Notes under the pieces: model-generated | Seen by the model: only the letters and a program-made list of their open reading frames with translations | The model's database searches: none | What the model was told of the DNA's origin: nothing | Shown here: piece by piece, positions 1 to 9,783 of the stretch | How positions within the stretch are numbered: the stretch's first letter is position 1 | Layout: the number at the start of each line of letters is the position of its first letter | Translations under genes and position numbers: made by a program | Source of the DNA: Aminobacter carboxidus | GTDB taxonomy: Bacteria; Pseudomonadota; Alphaproteobacteria; Rhizobiales; Rhizobiaceae | Direction: 5' to 3' | Assembly (NCBI RefSeq): GCF_014863355.1 | Contig: NZ_JACZEP010000001.1 | Span: forward strand, 1,302,001 to 1,366,000 | DNA length: 64,000 bases

Positions 1-471
1 CGGATCGTTGCGCACTATGGCATCAGTGGCCCGGTTGCGCAGGCGCTCGACCGAAGCCAGCCTGAACACCGCGAGAAGTTCGCGCGTCAGGATGACGACA
101 AGCGCTGATGCCGCGATGCCGGCAGCGCCCACTGCCAGCCAGCCGAGCCAATCGGCGCGCGAGAACAGATCGCGGATCAGCTTGTCGGTCCAGAGCCCGA
201 TACCGAGCGAGATCAGGATGCCGAACGCGGTGAGGAAGATCGCGCCGATGCGTGATTTGCGCGTGGGTGCGGTTGCCGGCGGTGGTTCGGCGGCGGCGAT
301 GTCGGCCTCGTCGAAGACGTCGAACTCGGCAGGCGTGACGATCACCGCATCGGTTGCCAGCGCGCGCGGTTTGCGCGGAGCCGCCGCCGACGGCGTGCGG
401 GGCGCGGTGATCTCTTCCATTGCCGGTTCCGGTTCGATGCGAAAGGCAGCGGGTCTTCTGGGAGCGCTCAT
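1..471 (-). CDS. YcjF/DUF697-family membrane protein, C-terminus cut by window edge
   Basis: Read on the minus strand from the ATG at 469-471; 157 codons are visible and the frame is still open at base 1. The first ~75 residues are a Pro/Ala-rich, probably cytoplasmic region. Two hydrophobic segments follow (about residues 76-92 and 107-127), and then the start of a soluble part. This layout, and its position directly behind ycjX, fit the YcjF/TIGR01620 (DUF697) inner-membrane family, whose biochemical role is not settled. Its start overlaps the ycjX stop by 4 bases (ATGA), so the two are probably translationally coupled. The family call rests on membrane layout and context, since the conserved C-terminal part lies outside the window. 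Confidence 0.75.
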   Translation of the reverse strand, partial: MSAPRRPAAFRIEPEPAMEEITAPRTPSAAAPRKPRALATDAVIVTPAEFDVFDEADIAAAEPPPATAPTRKSRIGAIFLTAFGILISLGIGLWTDKLIRDLFSRADWLGWLAVGAAGIAASALVVILTRELLAVFRLASVERLRNRATDAIVRNDP

Positions 472-1964
472 GCGAGATGGTCTCCGATGAGGAATTGCAG
501 CGCTCGGTCGAGCCGGATATGCGGCAGCGACAGCGTCACGCCTTCGGCCGTGCGCTCCAGCCTGGGCGGACGGAAACGCACGAAGCGGATCGTCGGATCG
601 TTCGCATCCTGGCGGTGATTGGTGCCAAAGTCCTGAAAAACGACATCCGCCTTGTCTGGTAAGTCACCGGGAAATATCGCGGTTTCGCTGTTGCCGTCGA
701 AACGTTCCTTGCCGATGGTCTCGCCTTCGATCGGCGTTCCGATGATGACGGGCAGCGTCTCACGACCTTGCTTGACGGTGCCTTCGCGGGTGGCGCGGAC
801 AGCGGCAAGCGCCAGCACGTCGACTTCGGCGCCGGAGAGATTGGCCCGCGCAACGGCACGGTCGGTCAGCCGCCGCACGATCGACTGCAGCCGGTCGTGG
901 CTCTCGTGATGCAGATGGTCGGCCTTGGTTGCCGCGACCAGGATGCGGTCGATGCGGCGCGAGAACAGGTCGGTCAGGAGATTGCCGCGACCGGGGCGGA
1001 AGCAGGCGAGGATTTCGGTTACCGCGCGTTCGAGGTCGGCAATGGCGCCGGGGCCGGCGTTGAGCGCCTGCATCGCATCGATCAGCACGATCTGCCGGTC
1101 GAGCCGCGCGATATGCTCGCGGAAGAACGGCTTCACCACATGCGTCTTATAGGCCTCGTAGCGCCGCTCCATCATCGCATGCAGCGAACCAGGCCGGGCG
1201 CGCTGGCTGAGGCCGGGAAGCGGCGCGAATGTCAACGCCGGCGAGCCCTCGAGGTCGCCGGGCATCAGGAAACGCCCTGGCGGCAGCGTCGACAAGGCCC
1301 TCTCATCGTCCTTGCAGGCCTTGAGATAGGCCGCAAAACTCTCGAAAAGCCGCCGCGCCGTCATCTCGTCGGCATCCGCTTGAGGCTTCACGGTGACTGC
1401 AAGTTCACGCCATGCCTCGGACAGGTCGGCGCGAACCGGCAGTTGCGCGAGTTCAAAAGCCTCCCTGGAGAAGTCGTCGTAGCTCTTTGTCAGCAGCGGC
1501 AGGTCGAGCAGCCATTCGCCAGGGTAGTCGACGAGGTCGACCGACATTTTTCCCGCTGAAAACATGCGGTTCCAGCCCGAAGCCGACTCGAATTCTATGG
1601 TCAACCGGAGTTCCGAGATGGCGCGGGTGGAATCTGGCCAGATGCGCTGGTCGACGAGGGCGGCGACATGATCCTCGTATTGGAAGCGCGGTACGGCATC
1701 ATCGGGCTGTTCTTCGAGAAATGCGCGCGAAATGCGCCCGGATTTCTGCGCTTCGAACAGTGGCAGCCGGCCACCATGGATCAGATTGTGAACGAAGGAC
1801 GTGATGAAAACGGTTTTGCCGGCGCGCGATAGCCCGGTCACTCCCAACCGCAGTGAAGGCGAGAAAAGCCCCGTGGCACGGCCGGAGAACGTGTCGAGCG
1901 CAATGCGCGCCTCGTCGGTGAAGGTGGTCAGAGACGCCAATCGTCGATCCCCATGCGGTCGCAC
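468..1964 (-). CDS. ycjX: YcjX-family P-loop NTPase (DUF463)
   Basis: 498 residues. A P-loop GLSRAGKT lies at residues 44-51, a DYPGEW Walker B/G3-like motif around residue 147, and an ATKADH G4-like motif in the C-terminal third. This is the motif set of the YcjX/DUF463 predicted nucleotide-binding proteins; E. coli YcjX is similar in length and opens with a nearly identical P-loop region. The family is linked to stress (phage-shock neighbours in enterobacteria), but the molecular role is unknown. It overlaps the downstream DUF697 gene by 4 bases, so they form an operon. The upstream neighbour on the same strand (SixA-type phosphatase) ends 43 bases before this start. The ATG at 1962-1964 leaves a 43-residue N-terminal extension before the P-loop, which is plausible for the family. 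Confidence 0.9.
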   Translation of the reverse strand: MRPHGDRRLASLTTFTDEARIALDTFSGRATGLFSPSLRLGVTGLSRAGKTVFITSFVHNLIHGGRLPLFEAQKSGRISRAFLEEQPDDAVPRFQYEDHVAALVDQRIWPDSTRAISELRLTIEFESASGWNRMFSAGKMSVDLVDYPGEWLLDLPLLTKSYDDFSREAFELAQLPVRADLSEAWRELAVTVKPQADADEMTARRLFESFAAYLKACKDDERALSTLPPGRFLMPGDLEGSPALTFAPLPGLSQRARPGSLHAMMERRYEAYKTHVVKPFFREHIARLDRQIVLIDAMQALNAGPGAIADLERAVTEILACFRPGRGNLLTDLFSRRIDRILVAATKADHLHHESHDRLQSIVRRLTDRAVARANLSGAEVDVLALAAVRATREGTVKQGRETLPVIIGTPIEGETIGKERFDGNSETAIFPGDLPDKADVVFQDFGTNHRQDANDPTIRFVRFRPPRLERTAEGVTLSLPHIRLDRALQFLIGDHLA

Positions 1965-2007
1965 CCGATATAGGTGCCGTCACAGGGATTTGAAATGGCG
2001 GTCGATT

Positions 2008-2511
2008 TCAAAGATCGGCCGGCGTGAGAAACGCTTCGAGATAGCCGTGGCCAAGTTCGGCGCCTGAAAGCTCGCCTTCGAAGCGGATGACAGCCAGACC
2101 CGAGGTCGGGAAGCCGGTCTGCAGCGTATGCAGCGCCGTCTGGTCGCCGTCGCCCGAAACTGCCATGGCGAGGTCTTCCATCATCGGATTGTGGCCGATG
2201 ACAAGGATCGAGCCATGCCGGCCGTTCTCGCGGATCTTGTCGAAATAGCCGGCGGCGTCGGCACTGTAGAGATCGTCGGTAAAGACAACCCGTCCGGTAT
2301 CGGCATGGCCAGCCAGGCCTTCAAGCGTTTCGCGGGCGCGCCGGGCATTGGAGCAGAGCGTGAGTTCCGGCACGTAACCATTGGCGCGCATCGCCGCCCC
2401 GGTCGCTTCGGCGTCCGCGATGCCGGTGGCGTCGAGCGGGCGGTCGAAGTCCCTGACACCGGGCAGTGCCCAGCCGGCCTTGGCGTGTCGGAGAAGGTAG
2501 AGCTTGCCCAA
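2008..2511 (-). CDS. SixA-type histidine phosphatase family protein
   Basis: 167 residues of the histidine phosphatase (phosphoglycerate mutase-like) superfamily. The phospho-accepting motif LRHAKA (R8, H9) opens the protein and the second conserved histidine is in the GHNPMMEDLA motif. The short length and the LRHAK signature are those of the SixA branch, which dephosphorylates phosphohistidines on HPt or PTS proteins in enterobacteria. In an alphaproteobacterium the substrate cannot be read from sequence. It lies on the same strand as ycjX/ycjF and probably forms the head of that transcription unit; dksA diverges on the other side. The family assignment is firm and the substrate is open. 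Confidence 0.85.
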   Translation of the reverse strand: MGKLYLLRHAKAGWALPGVRDFDRPLDATGIADAEATGAAMRANGYVPELTLCSNARRARETLEGLAGHADTGRVVFTDDLYSADAAGYFDKIRENGRHGSILVIGHNPMMEDLAMAVSGDGDQTALHTLQTGFPTSGLAVIRFEGELSGAELGHGYLEAFLTPADL

Positions 2512-2754
2512 ATGTTGCTCCTGGAAGCCCGATCTCGCGACGAGCCTGCGCCAACTGTCGTCTCAGGATGTAGCCAAGCGCCGGGCGCCTTGCAACCGGA
2601 CGATGCCGTTGCGCGTTCCTTAGGCGGAGAGTTGCGCTCTTGCCACGGACGAATCACGACGTTGTGGGTGGCGCAAACTTTTCGATGAATACGCTTGTGT
2701 GGGGCTTGGCCCGCGAATATATAGGCGCCAAAACGGGGTTGTCGGGTGAGTCGA

Positions 2755-3171
2755 ATGAACGATACCGTTACTCTTGGCTACGTGCCCTCCGATGAGGAGC
2801 CGTTCATGAACGAGCGGCAAAAGTCTTACTTCAGAGCTAAGTTGGTTGCCTGGAAGAACGACATCCTCCGCGAAGCTCGCGAAACCCTCGAAATACTTCA
2901 GCAGGAAAACGCCAACCATCCGGATCTTGCCGACCGCGCATCATCCGAGACGGACCGTGCCATTGAACTCAGGGCACGTGACCGTCAACGCAAGTTGATC
3001 TCCAAGATCGACTCGGCCCTGCAGAGGATTGACGAGGGTACCTACGGCTATTGCGAGGAGACCGGCGAGCCGATTTCGCTGAAGCGACTGGACGCGCGTC
3101 CGATCGCTACGCTGTCGATCGAGGCTCAGGAGCGTCACGAGCGCCGCGAAAAAGTCTATCGCGACGACTGA
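2755..3171 (+). CDS. dksA: DksA-family RNA polymerase regulator, degenerate zinc site
   Basis: 138 residues from ATG 2755; an in-frame GTG at 2746 would add three residues. A coiled-coil region comes first (about residues 18-65), with the DLADRA tip matching the D-x-x-D-x-A motif that E. coli DksA needs for function with ppGpp in the RNA polymerase secondary channel. A C-terminal zinc-finger-like region follows. Only the first of the four zinc cysteines remains: CEET where E. coli has CESC, and LSIEA where it has LCIDC. Zinc-free DksA forms with this C/T/S-A pattern are known in Pseudomonas and are usual in rhizobia. The gene is monocistronic, ends in a strong terminator, and diverges from the SixA-type gene. 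Confidence 0.93.
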   Translation: MNDTVTLGYVPSDEEPFMNERQKSYFRAKLVAWKNDILREARETLEILQQENANHPDLADRASSETDRAIELRARDRQRKLISKIDSALQRIDEGTYGYCEETGEPISLKRLDARPIATLSIEAQERHERREKVYRDD

Positions 3172-3192
3172 TCGCGGAATACGGAAGCAATG

Positions 3193-3218
3193 AAAAAGGC
3201 GGCTCAGGCCGCCTTTTT
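3193..3218 (+). terminator. Rho-independent terminator after dksA
   Basis: A perfect 11-bp inverted repeat (AAAAAGGCGGC / GCCGCCTTTTT) with the 4-base loop TCAG, starting 21 bases after the dksA stop. Because the stem is flanked by A and T tracts it can also stop the convergent FliO-domain gene, whose stop is at 3248. Confidence 0.93.
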
Positions 3219-3247
3219 CTTGTCCGAAGCTTGGGCCGCAGGCGTCG

Positions 3248-3982
3248 TTACCGCTTGTGGCTGGTCAGTTCGCCGAGCAGCTTTGCCATTTCGTCATCGA
3301 GCGATGGGTCGGCGACCTTGGCCGATTTGGCCTGCGGTCTATCATCGAGCGAAACTTCGAGCTCCTTCATCAACGTGTCGTCGATAAGGTCGCGAGGCGA
3401 TGGTGCCGCGGCGGGGGCGGGCACAGGCCGCGCCGGGGTGGCGTAGGTTGGCGCGACATAGGTCTTGGTATCCGGGCTGGTCGCGACCAACGGCGCCGAA
3501 GCGACAGGCATCTTGGGCGGCGCCGGGCGCGGCTGGATAAGCGGGGGCGTTGGCTGCGGCTGCCTGGCAGGCGCTTGCGTTGTCGGGCGAGGAGCAGGCT
3601 GCGGTGCTGCCGTGGCCTGGGGCCGAGGCGCCTGGGGAGCTTGCTGTGTCCCTTCAGTGCCGGTCAGTGCCGGGCGACGTGGAGCGGTCATGCGGATGTC
3701 CGTCTCGACCACCACGTCGGTCGGTCCGCCGATCAGCAGCAGATGCTCGATGTCGTCGCGCCGCACCAGTACAAGCCGCCTTTGGCTGTCGATGGCGGTC
3801 GCGTCCATGACGGCGAGGCGGGTCTTCCTGTTCCTGCCGCCGGCAACGAAGGTGCCGAAGGTCAGGCTGCGGACCAGCTTGACGATGACAAGTACGATGA
3901 CCAGCAGCACAAGGGCGGCAAAGGTCCACAGCACCGCTGCCGTGTATCCAGGTCCTGCTACGCTATCCAGCCATTCGAACAT
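3248..3982 (-). CDS. FliO-domain (flagellar biosynthesis protein FliO-like) membrane protein
   Basis: 244 residues. One transmembrane helix lies near the N-terminus (about residues 17-38). A small soluble domain follows, with the run RLAVMDATAIDSQRRLVLVR and a GGPTDVVVE strand typical of FliO/FliZ. A long Pro/Ala/Gln-rich, probably disordered stretch covers residues ~105-200, and the acidic C-terminus ends in DDEMAKLLGELTSHKR. FliO normally assists FliP assembly in the flagellar export gate. Here no flagellar gene is present and the neighbours are dksA (convergent) and cckA (divergent), so a flagellar role is unproven. The Pro-rich tail makes it about twice the size of classical FliO. It probably acts at the inner membrane. 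Confidence 0.75.
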   Translation of the reverse strand: MFEWLDSVAGPGYTAAVLWTFAALVLLVIVLVIVKLVRSLTFGTFVAGGRNRKTRLAVMDATAIDSQRRLVLVRRDDIEHLLLIGGPTDVVVETDIRMTAPRRPALTGTEGTQQAPQAPRPQATAAPQPAPRPTTQAPARQPQPTPPLIQPRPAPPKMPVASAPLVATSPDTKTYVAPTYATPARPVPAPAAAPSPRDLIDDTLMKELEVSLDDRPQAKSAKVADPSLDDEMAKLLGELTSHKR

Positions 3983-4191
3983 GTCTTACCCCCGTGCCGC
4001 GCCCGGGGCGACACTAACTCTTAGCTGTCGCGCACGGCAAGTTGCCATTCACCCATTGCAGATACGATTGAAGCTAAGCGCATGATCTTGCCCCGGGCTT
4101 GCACCGCCTTTTTGTGGCTAGGCCTTTTCCCGGTAAGGAGAATGTGATTCAACCGCTCCGGTACGAGGGAGCCGGAGAGACTCGCAGGGGC

Positions 4192-6789
4192 ATGGCCAAG
4201 GAAACGCGCAACGACTTCTATCCGGTTCCGATCGTCGATCAGGCAGCGCGCCCCGATGCCATCACCCGGCTGATCATCTTCATCGTCGTGCTGACCGGCG
4301 CGGCGATTGTCTTCGGCATCTTCCGCGAGCGGCTTGGCGACCCGTTCTTGATGGGCATGCTCGGCGTGCTGGCCATGGTCGGCGTTGGCTATCTCTTCGC
4401 GACCGCCATCGGCTTCGTCCAGATCGCGCCACGCTCGCCTGCCGACGGGCTTTCCAAGGCTTTTGTCGACTCGATGTCGCAAGGTCTCGTCCTGACCGAC
4501 GCCAAAGGCCGCGTCGTCTATGCCAACCGCGCCTATGCGGACATGACCGGAGCGACGACGGCGTCGGACCTGAAGACGGTCGAGGGCCTGTTGTCGGATG
4601 TGCCCGAAGCATCGGCGACGATCTCGCAACTGGCATCCGGCCTGCGCGATGGCGAGGCCAACGATGGTGAGTTCCGCCTTGCGCAATCCATTCGCCCGGG
4701 TGCCGCGCCCGGTGCCCGCTGGTACCGCGTGCGGGCCCGCGCCTTCAATGTGCCGAGCCAGCGCCAGCCGCTGAATGCCTGGCAACTCGCCGACATTTCG
4801 CCTGAAAGGGCAGAGCAGGAGCGTTTTTTCCTCGATCTGCAGCAGGCCATCGATCACCTTGACCATGCTCCGGCCGGTTTCTTCTCGGCCGATCAGGATG
4901 GCCGCATCACCTACGTCAACGCAACCTTGGCCGAATGGCTCGGCATCGACCTGGCAAGCTTCACGCCGGGTGCTATAACGCTTGACGAGGTCGTCGCCGG
5001 CGACGGCATGGCGCTTGTTCGCTCGGTCAAGGCCGACCCAGGAACGACGCGCAACGCCGTCATCGATCTCGACCTTGCGACCATCGCAGGCGAGGCCCTG
5101 CCGGTGCGCTTCATGCACCGTGTCTCGGCAAGCCGCGAAGGCGTCAACGGGCCGACGCGCACCATCGTGCTCAACCGCACCCAGGGCGAGGATTCGTCGG
5201 CGCAGTTGCGTGCATCGGAGGTGCGCTTCACGCGCTTCTTCAATTCGACACCGATGGCGATCGCCGGCGTCGACCACAATGGCCGTATCCTGCGCACCAA
5301 CGCGCCGTTCCTGTCGCTGTTTTCGTCAGTCGTCGACCGGGATGCCGTCGACCGCAAGGTCCGTCTCGACACGGTCATCCACGACCGAGATCGCGCTGCA
5401 TTCGCGGCAGCGCTCGAAAAGGCGCATCAGCGCCAGGCCGACATCGCCCCGATCGACACCGTGATGCCCGACAACGAGGAGCGCCATATGCGCTTCTACG
5501 TCAATGCGGTGGCCGATGGTTCGGATGCTGAGGGCGCCGAAGAGGCAGCGATCGTCTATGCGGTCGAGACCACCGAGCAGAAGGCGCTCGAAAACCAGAT
5601 GGCGCAGAGCCAGAAGATGCAGGCGGTGGGGCAACTCGCCGGTGGCATCGCGCACGACTTCAACAACGTTTTGACCGCCATTATCATGGCATCGGACCTG
5701 TTGCTGACCAATCACCGTCCGTCGGATCCGTCTTTCCCTGATATCATGAATATCAAGCAGAACGCCAATCGTGCAGCCTCGCTGGTGCGGCAGCTGCTGG
5801 CGTTCTCGCGCAAGCAGACGCTGCGTCCGGAGGTGCTGAGCCTCACCGACGTGCTCGCCGATCTGCGCACGCTTGTGGCTCGCCTCGTCGGCAACAGCAT
5901 CAAGCTCAAGATAGATCATGGCCGCGACCTCTGGCCGGTCCGTGCTGACATCGGTCAGTTTGAGCAGGTGGTGGTCAATCTCGCTGTCAATGCGCGCGAT
6001 GCGATGCCTGACGGCGGCGACCTGATGATCCGGACCAAGAACGTGCCGCTCGAAGAGTGCAAGGCCTATGGCTATCGCGAACTGGTGCCGACCGACTATG
6101 TCGTCGTCGAAGTCGAGGACACAGGCAGCGGTATCGCGCCTGAAGTGCTGAAGAAGATCTTCGAGCCGTTCTTCACCACCAAGGAAGTCGGCAAGGGCAC
6201 TGGCCTGGGCCTGTCGATGGTCTACGGCATCATCAAACAGACCGGCGGCTTCATCTATTGCGACTCTGAAGTCGGCAAGGGAACCGTTTTCCGCATCTTC
6301 CTGCCGCGCCACGTTGCCAAGGCTGTGCCGGTGGAAGAGGCGAAGTCCGGCGCTGAGGCGGCTGCTGTTGCCGCCAAGCAGTCGGAAGCAGCACAAAACA
6401 ACGTTGCCAAGGACCTTTCCGGTTCGGCGACTGTGCTCTTGGTCGAGGACGAGGATGCCGTACGCATGGGCGGGGTGAGGGCGCTGACCTCGCGTGGCTA
6501 CACCGTGCACGAAGCGTCGTCAGGCGTCGAGGCGCTCGAGATATTCGATGAGCTCAAGGGCCAGATCGACATCGTCGTTTCAGATGTGGTGATGCCTGAA
6601 ATGGATGGGCCGACGCTGCTTGGCGAACTGCGCCAGCGCCAGCCCGATATCAAGTTCGTCTTCGTTTCAGGTTATGCCGAAGACGCCTTTGCCAAGAACC
6701 TGCCTGCAGATGCCCAGTTCGGCTTCCTGCCCAAGCCGTTCTCGCTCAAGCAACTGGCGACGGTTGTCAAAGAGGTGCTCGAGAGCTAG
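4192..6789 (+). CDS. cckA: Cell-cycle hybrid histidine kinase CckA
   Basis: About 865 residues from ATG 4192 (an AGGGG lies just upstream). In-frame alternatives are GTG 4144, preceded by AAGGAG, and ATG 4099. Order: two transmembrane helices (residues ~27-43 and 52-75), PAS domains (about 85-470), the HisKA segment with phospho-accepting His488 (motif GGIAHDFNN), the HATPase domain with [11 protein letters not shown], and a C-terminal receiver with phospho-acceptor Asp798 ([10 protein letters not shown]). This is the CckA layout: autokinase, then receiver, then the phosphotransferase ChpT, then CtrA and CpdR. It controls the alphaproteobacterial cell cycle and is essential in Caulobacter and Brucella. 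It stands alone, divergent from the FliO-domain gene. Confidence 0.95.
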   Translation: MAKETRNDFYPVPIVDQAARPDAITRLIIFIVVLTGAAIVFGIFRERLGDPFLMGMLGVLAMVGVGYLFATAIGFVQIAPRSPADGLSKAFVDSMSQGLVLTDAKGRVVYANRAYADMTGATTASDLKTVEGLLSDVPEASATISQLASGLRDGEANDGEFRLAQSIRPGAAPGARWYRVRARAFNVPSQRQPLNAWQLADISPERAEQERFFLDLQQAIDHLDHAPAGFFSADQDGRITYVNATLAEWLGIDLASFTPGAITLDEVVAGDGMALVRSVKADPGTTRNAVIDLDLATIAGEALPVRFMHRVSASREGVNGPTRTIVLNRTQGEDSSAQLRASEVRFTRFFNSTPMAIAGVDHNGRILRTNAPFLSLFSSVVDRDAVDRKVRLDTVIHDRDRAAFAAALEKAHQRQADIAPIDTVMPDNEERHMRFYVNAVADGSDAEGAEEAAIVYAVETTEQKALENQMAQSQKMQAVGQLAGGIAHDFNNVLTAIIMASDLLLTNHRPSDPSFPDIMNIKQNANRAASLVRQLLAFSRKQTLRPEVLSLTDVLADLRTLVARLVGNSIKLKIDHGRDLWPVRADIGQFEQVVVNLAVNARDAMPDGGDLMIRTKNVPLEECKAYGYRELVPTDYVVVEVEDTGSGIAPEVLKKIFEPFFTTKEVGKGTGLGLSMVYGIIKQTGGFIYCDSEVGKGTVFRIFLPRHVAKAVPVEEAKSGAEAAAVAAKQSEAAQNNVAKDLSGSATVLLVEDEDAVRMGGVRALTSRGYTVHEASSGVEALEIFDELKGQIDIVVSDVVMPEMDGPTLLGELRQRQPDIKFVFVSGYAEDAFAKNLPADAQFGFLPKPFSLKQLATVVKEVLES

Positions 6790-6883
6790 TCGCTACGTAT
6801 TCAGTTCTGCCCTAACGTCTATTAGCTTTCCCGTATGTGGCGATCATGCCATCATGCTGGGCAAGCGTCGTCGGGGATGACAG

Positions 6884-7621
6884 ATGCAGACAACGCCACA
6901 TAACGAAGCGAAACCAGGCGACTACGCCGAAACCGTTCTATTGCCGGGCGATCCCCAGCGTACCGAATGGATCGCCGCTACCTTCCTGCAGGACGTCCGC
7001 TGCGTGAACCGGGTGCGTGGCGCGCTCGCTTACACAGGCCGCTATCTAGGCAACCCGATCAGCCTGCACACCACCGGGATAGGTGCGCCATCGCTCGCCA
7101 TCTACGCCCATGAATTGCTCGAGACATATGGCGCAAGGACACTGATCCGCGTCGGCACTTGCGGCGGCCTGGCTGAGCACGTCAGGCTGCGCAGTCTGGT
7201 CATTTCGCAATCGTCGAGCAGCGACAGCGCCATCAATCGCCAGCTTTTCGGTGTCTACGACTACGCGCCGAGCGCCGACTTCGAACTGCTGTGTCGCGCC
7301 GCGCGTCGGGCTGCGGAAATGGGCCTTGTCCACCATGTCGGGCAGACGGCGTCGAGCGACGTGTTCTATCACCCCGATGTCCTTGGCCGTTTTGCCGGGG
7401 TGCGTGCCCATGGCGCGTTGGCCGTCGATATGGAAACCAACGCGCTGTACACGGTCGCTGCTCGTTTTGGCGCCAGGGCCTTGTCGATCTGCACGGTGGT
7501 CGACAGCCTGGTCAACCACGAGGATACGGATTCAACAGAGCGCCAGGAACTGTTCACCGACATGGTTCGCCTTGCCCTCGACGTCGCGACCTCGGCAGAG
7601 GCCGGCTCGCGGCTGCGGTAG
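6884..7621 (+). CDS. deoD: Purine-nucleoside phosphorylase, hexameric DeoD type
   Basis: 245 residues, close to E. coli DeoD (239). It shows the phosphate-binding GDPQR and RVGTCGG motifs, the VDMETNALY segment that contacts ribose, and the Asp of TVVDSLVNHE followed by ERQELF, which match the catalytic Asp204 and Arg217 of E. coli. The enzyme splits (deoxy)nucleosides with phosphate to free base and ribose-1-phosphate in the cytoplasm. It starts 94 bases after cckA behind a GGGGATGACAG leader and ends before a weak hairpin, so it may be read with or without cckA. No other nucleoside catabolism gene is nearby. Confidence 0.92.
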   Translation: MQTTPHNEAKPGDYAETVLLPGDPQRTEWIAATFLQDVRCVNRVRGALAYTGRYLGNPISLHTTGIGAPSLAIYAHELLETYGARTLIRVGTCGGLAEHVRLRSLVISQSSSSDSAINRQLFGVYDYAPSADFELLCRAARRAAEMGLVHHVGQTASSDVFYHPDVLGRFAGVRAHGALAVDMETNALYTVAARFGARALSICTVVDSLVNHEDTDSTERQELFTDMVRLALDVATSAEAGSRLR

Positions 7622-7649
7622 CGCACCTGCGTGGCTATGCTAACCTGAT

Positions 7650-7672
7650 GGCGGCCTTGTGAGTCGGCCGCC
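7650..7672 (+). terminator. Weak hairpin after deoD
   Basis: A 7-bp GC-rich inverted repeat (GGCGGCC / GGCCGCC) with a 9-base loop, 28 bases past the deoD stop. It has only a TTG tail, so it is either a weak intrinsic terminator or just a 3' stabilising hairpin. Confidence 0.45.
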
Positions 7673-7832
7673 TTGCCCGCGTTATCCCAATTGAAGACGG
7701 AGCTGCCGCTCGCGCCGGCAAGTTCCGCGCAAGCTGCGATCCATACCTCTGATTGCGTGTTCTGGTCTGTGTTCGTTGCGTCTGGGCAATCGACTAGGGA
7801 ACAGCCAGTTGGAACAGTTTGTCGAGGAAAGC

Positions 7833-7985
7833 ATGAAGAGGCGTCTGACCGAACCGGTCGACATACTCACCGCAGTCAGCATCTTGAAATCGCACGGTTA
7901 TTGGGGGGACGATCTGATCATCGCGATCACCAGGATATTCTACGTAGACCTGGATACTTTCAACGAAGTGGTCGGCACTGCCTGA
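7833..7985 (+). CDS. Small hypothetical protein (50 aa)
   Basis: Fifty residues from ATG 7833, preceded by GAGGAAAGC as ribosome-binding site. A longer start at ATG 7776 would give 69 residues but has no such site. The peptide reads like a folded small protein: a charged start (MKRRLTEPVD), then the amphipathic runs ILTAVSILKSHGY and LIIAITRIFYVDLDTFNEVV. I do not recognise a family. The spacing, ribosome-binding site and natural residue composition argue for a real gene; no homology evidence was available. Confidence 0.5.
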   Translation: MKRRLTEPVDILTAVSILKSHGYWGDDLIIAITRIFYVDLDTFNEVVGTA

Positions 7986-8283
7986 AGCCGCTTGACACCG
8001 GCATTTCTATCCTCTGATGTTGCAATGCAGCATGGGAGGCTTGCTATTTGTTGCCAAATCATCCATATGCGGCGTCATAGGCGCTTGAGCCGGGCTTACG
8101 GCTTTCTCCTCAGAGAGACTGGTTGCGTCTGTTTTCACCCTTTCCGGTAACGGAAGGCGGCGAAATAGACCCGCGGCATGAGGCCAGCGGGCACGACAGC
8201 GCAGCCGAGCGGACGGTCGTCCGCCGCCTTGTCGTTTCACGAGAGATTCAGGCCGGCAGGTTGCGCCCTGCCGCCATTGTTGT
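7986..8283. other. Intergenic region before the DEAD-box helicase
   Basis: No gene was seen on either strand. The stretch contains a short hairpin CTTTCCG-GTAA-CGGAAGG near 8150 without a T tail, and otherwise only what would be the promoter and long 5' leader of the helicase. Long leaders are common for cold-induced RNA helicases, but no specific element was recognised. Confidence 0.4.
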
Positions 8284-8319
8284 TTGTGGCGGATAACCGT
8301 TGCACGAAAGAAGAAGATA

Positions 8320-9678
<1,359 letters not shown>

Positions 9679-9744
9679 TCTGTGCAGCAGATCGGGCCGG
9701 CTTGGTCCATTTGCTGACATGGCATGAATAGGTTAGGGCGGTCG

Positions 9745-9770
9745 GGGCGGTGCTTCGGCCGCCCTTTCGT
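9745..9770 (+). terminator. Terminator between helicase and MFS gene
   Basis: A 6-bp stem GGGCGG / CCGCCC (9745-9764) with an 8-base loop containing TTCG, followed by TTTCGT. It lies just upstream of the MFS ribosome-binding site. Confidence 0.6.
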
Positions 9771-9783
9771 TTGAGGGGACGGC

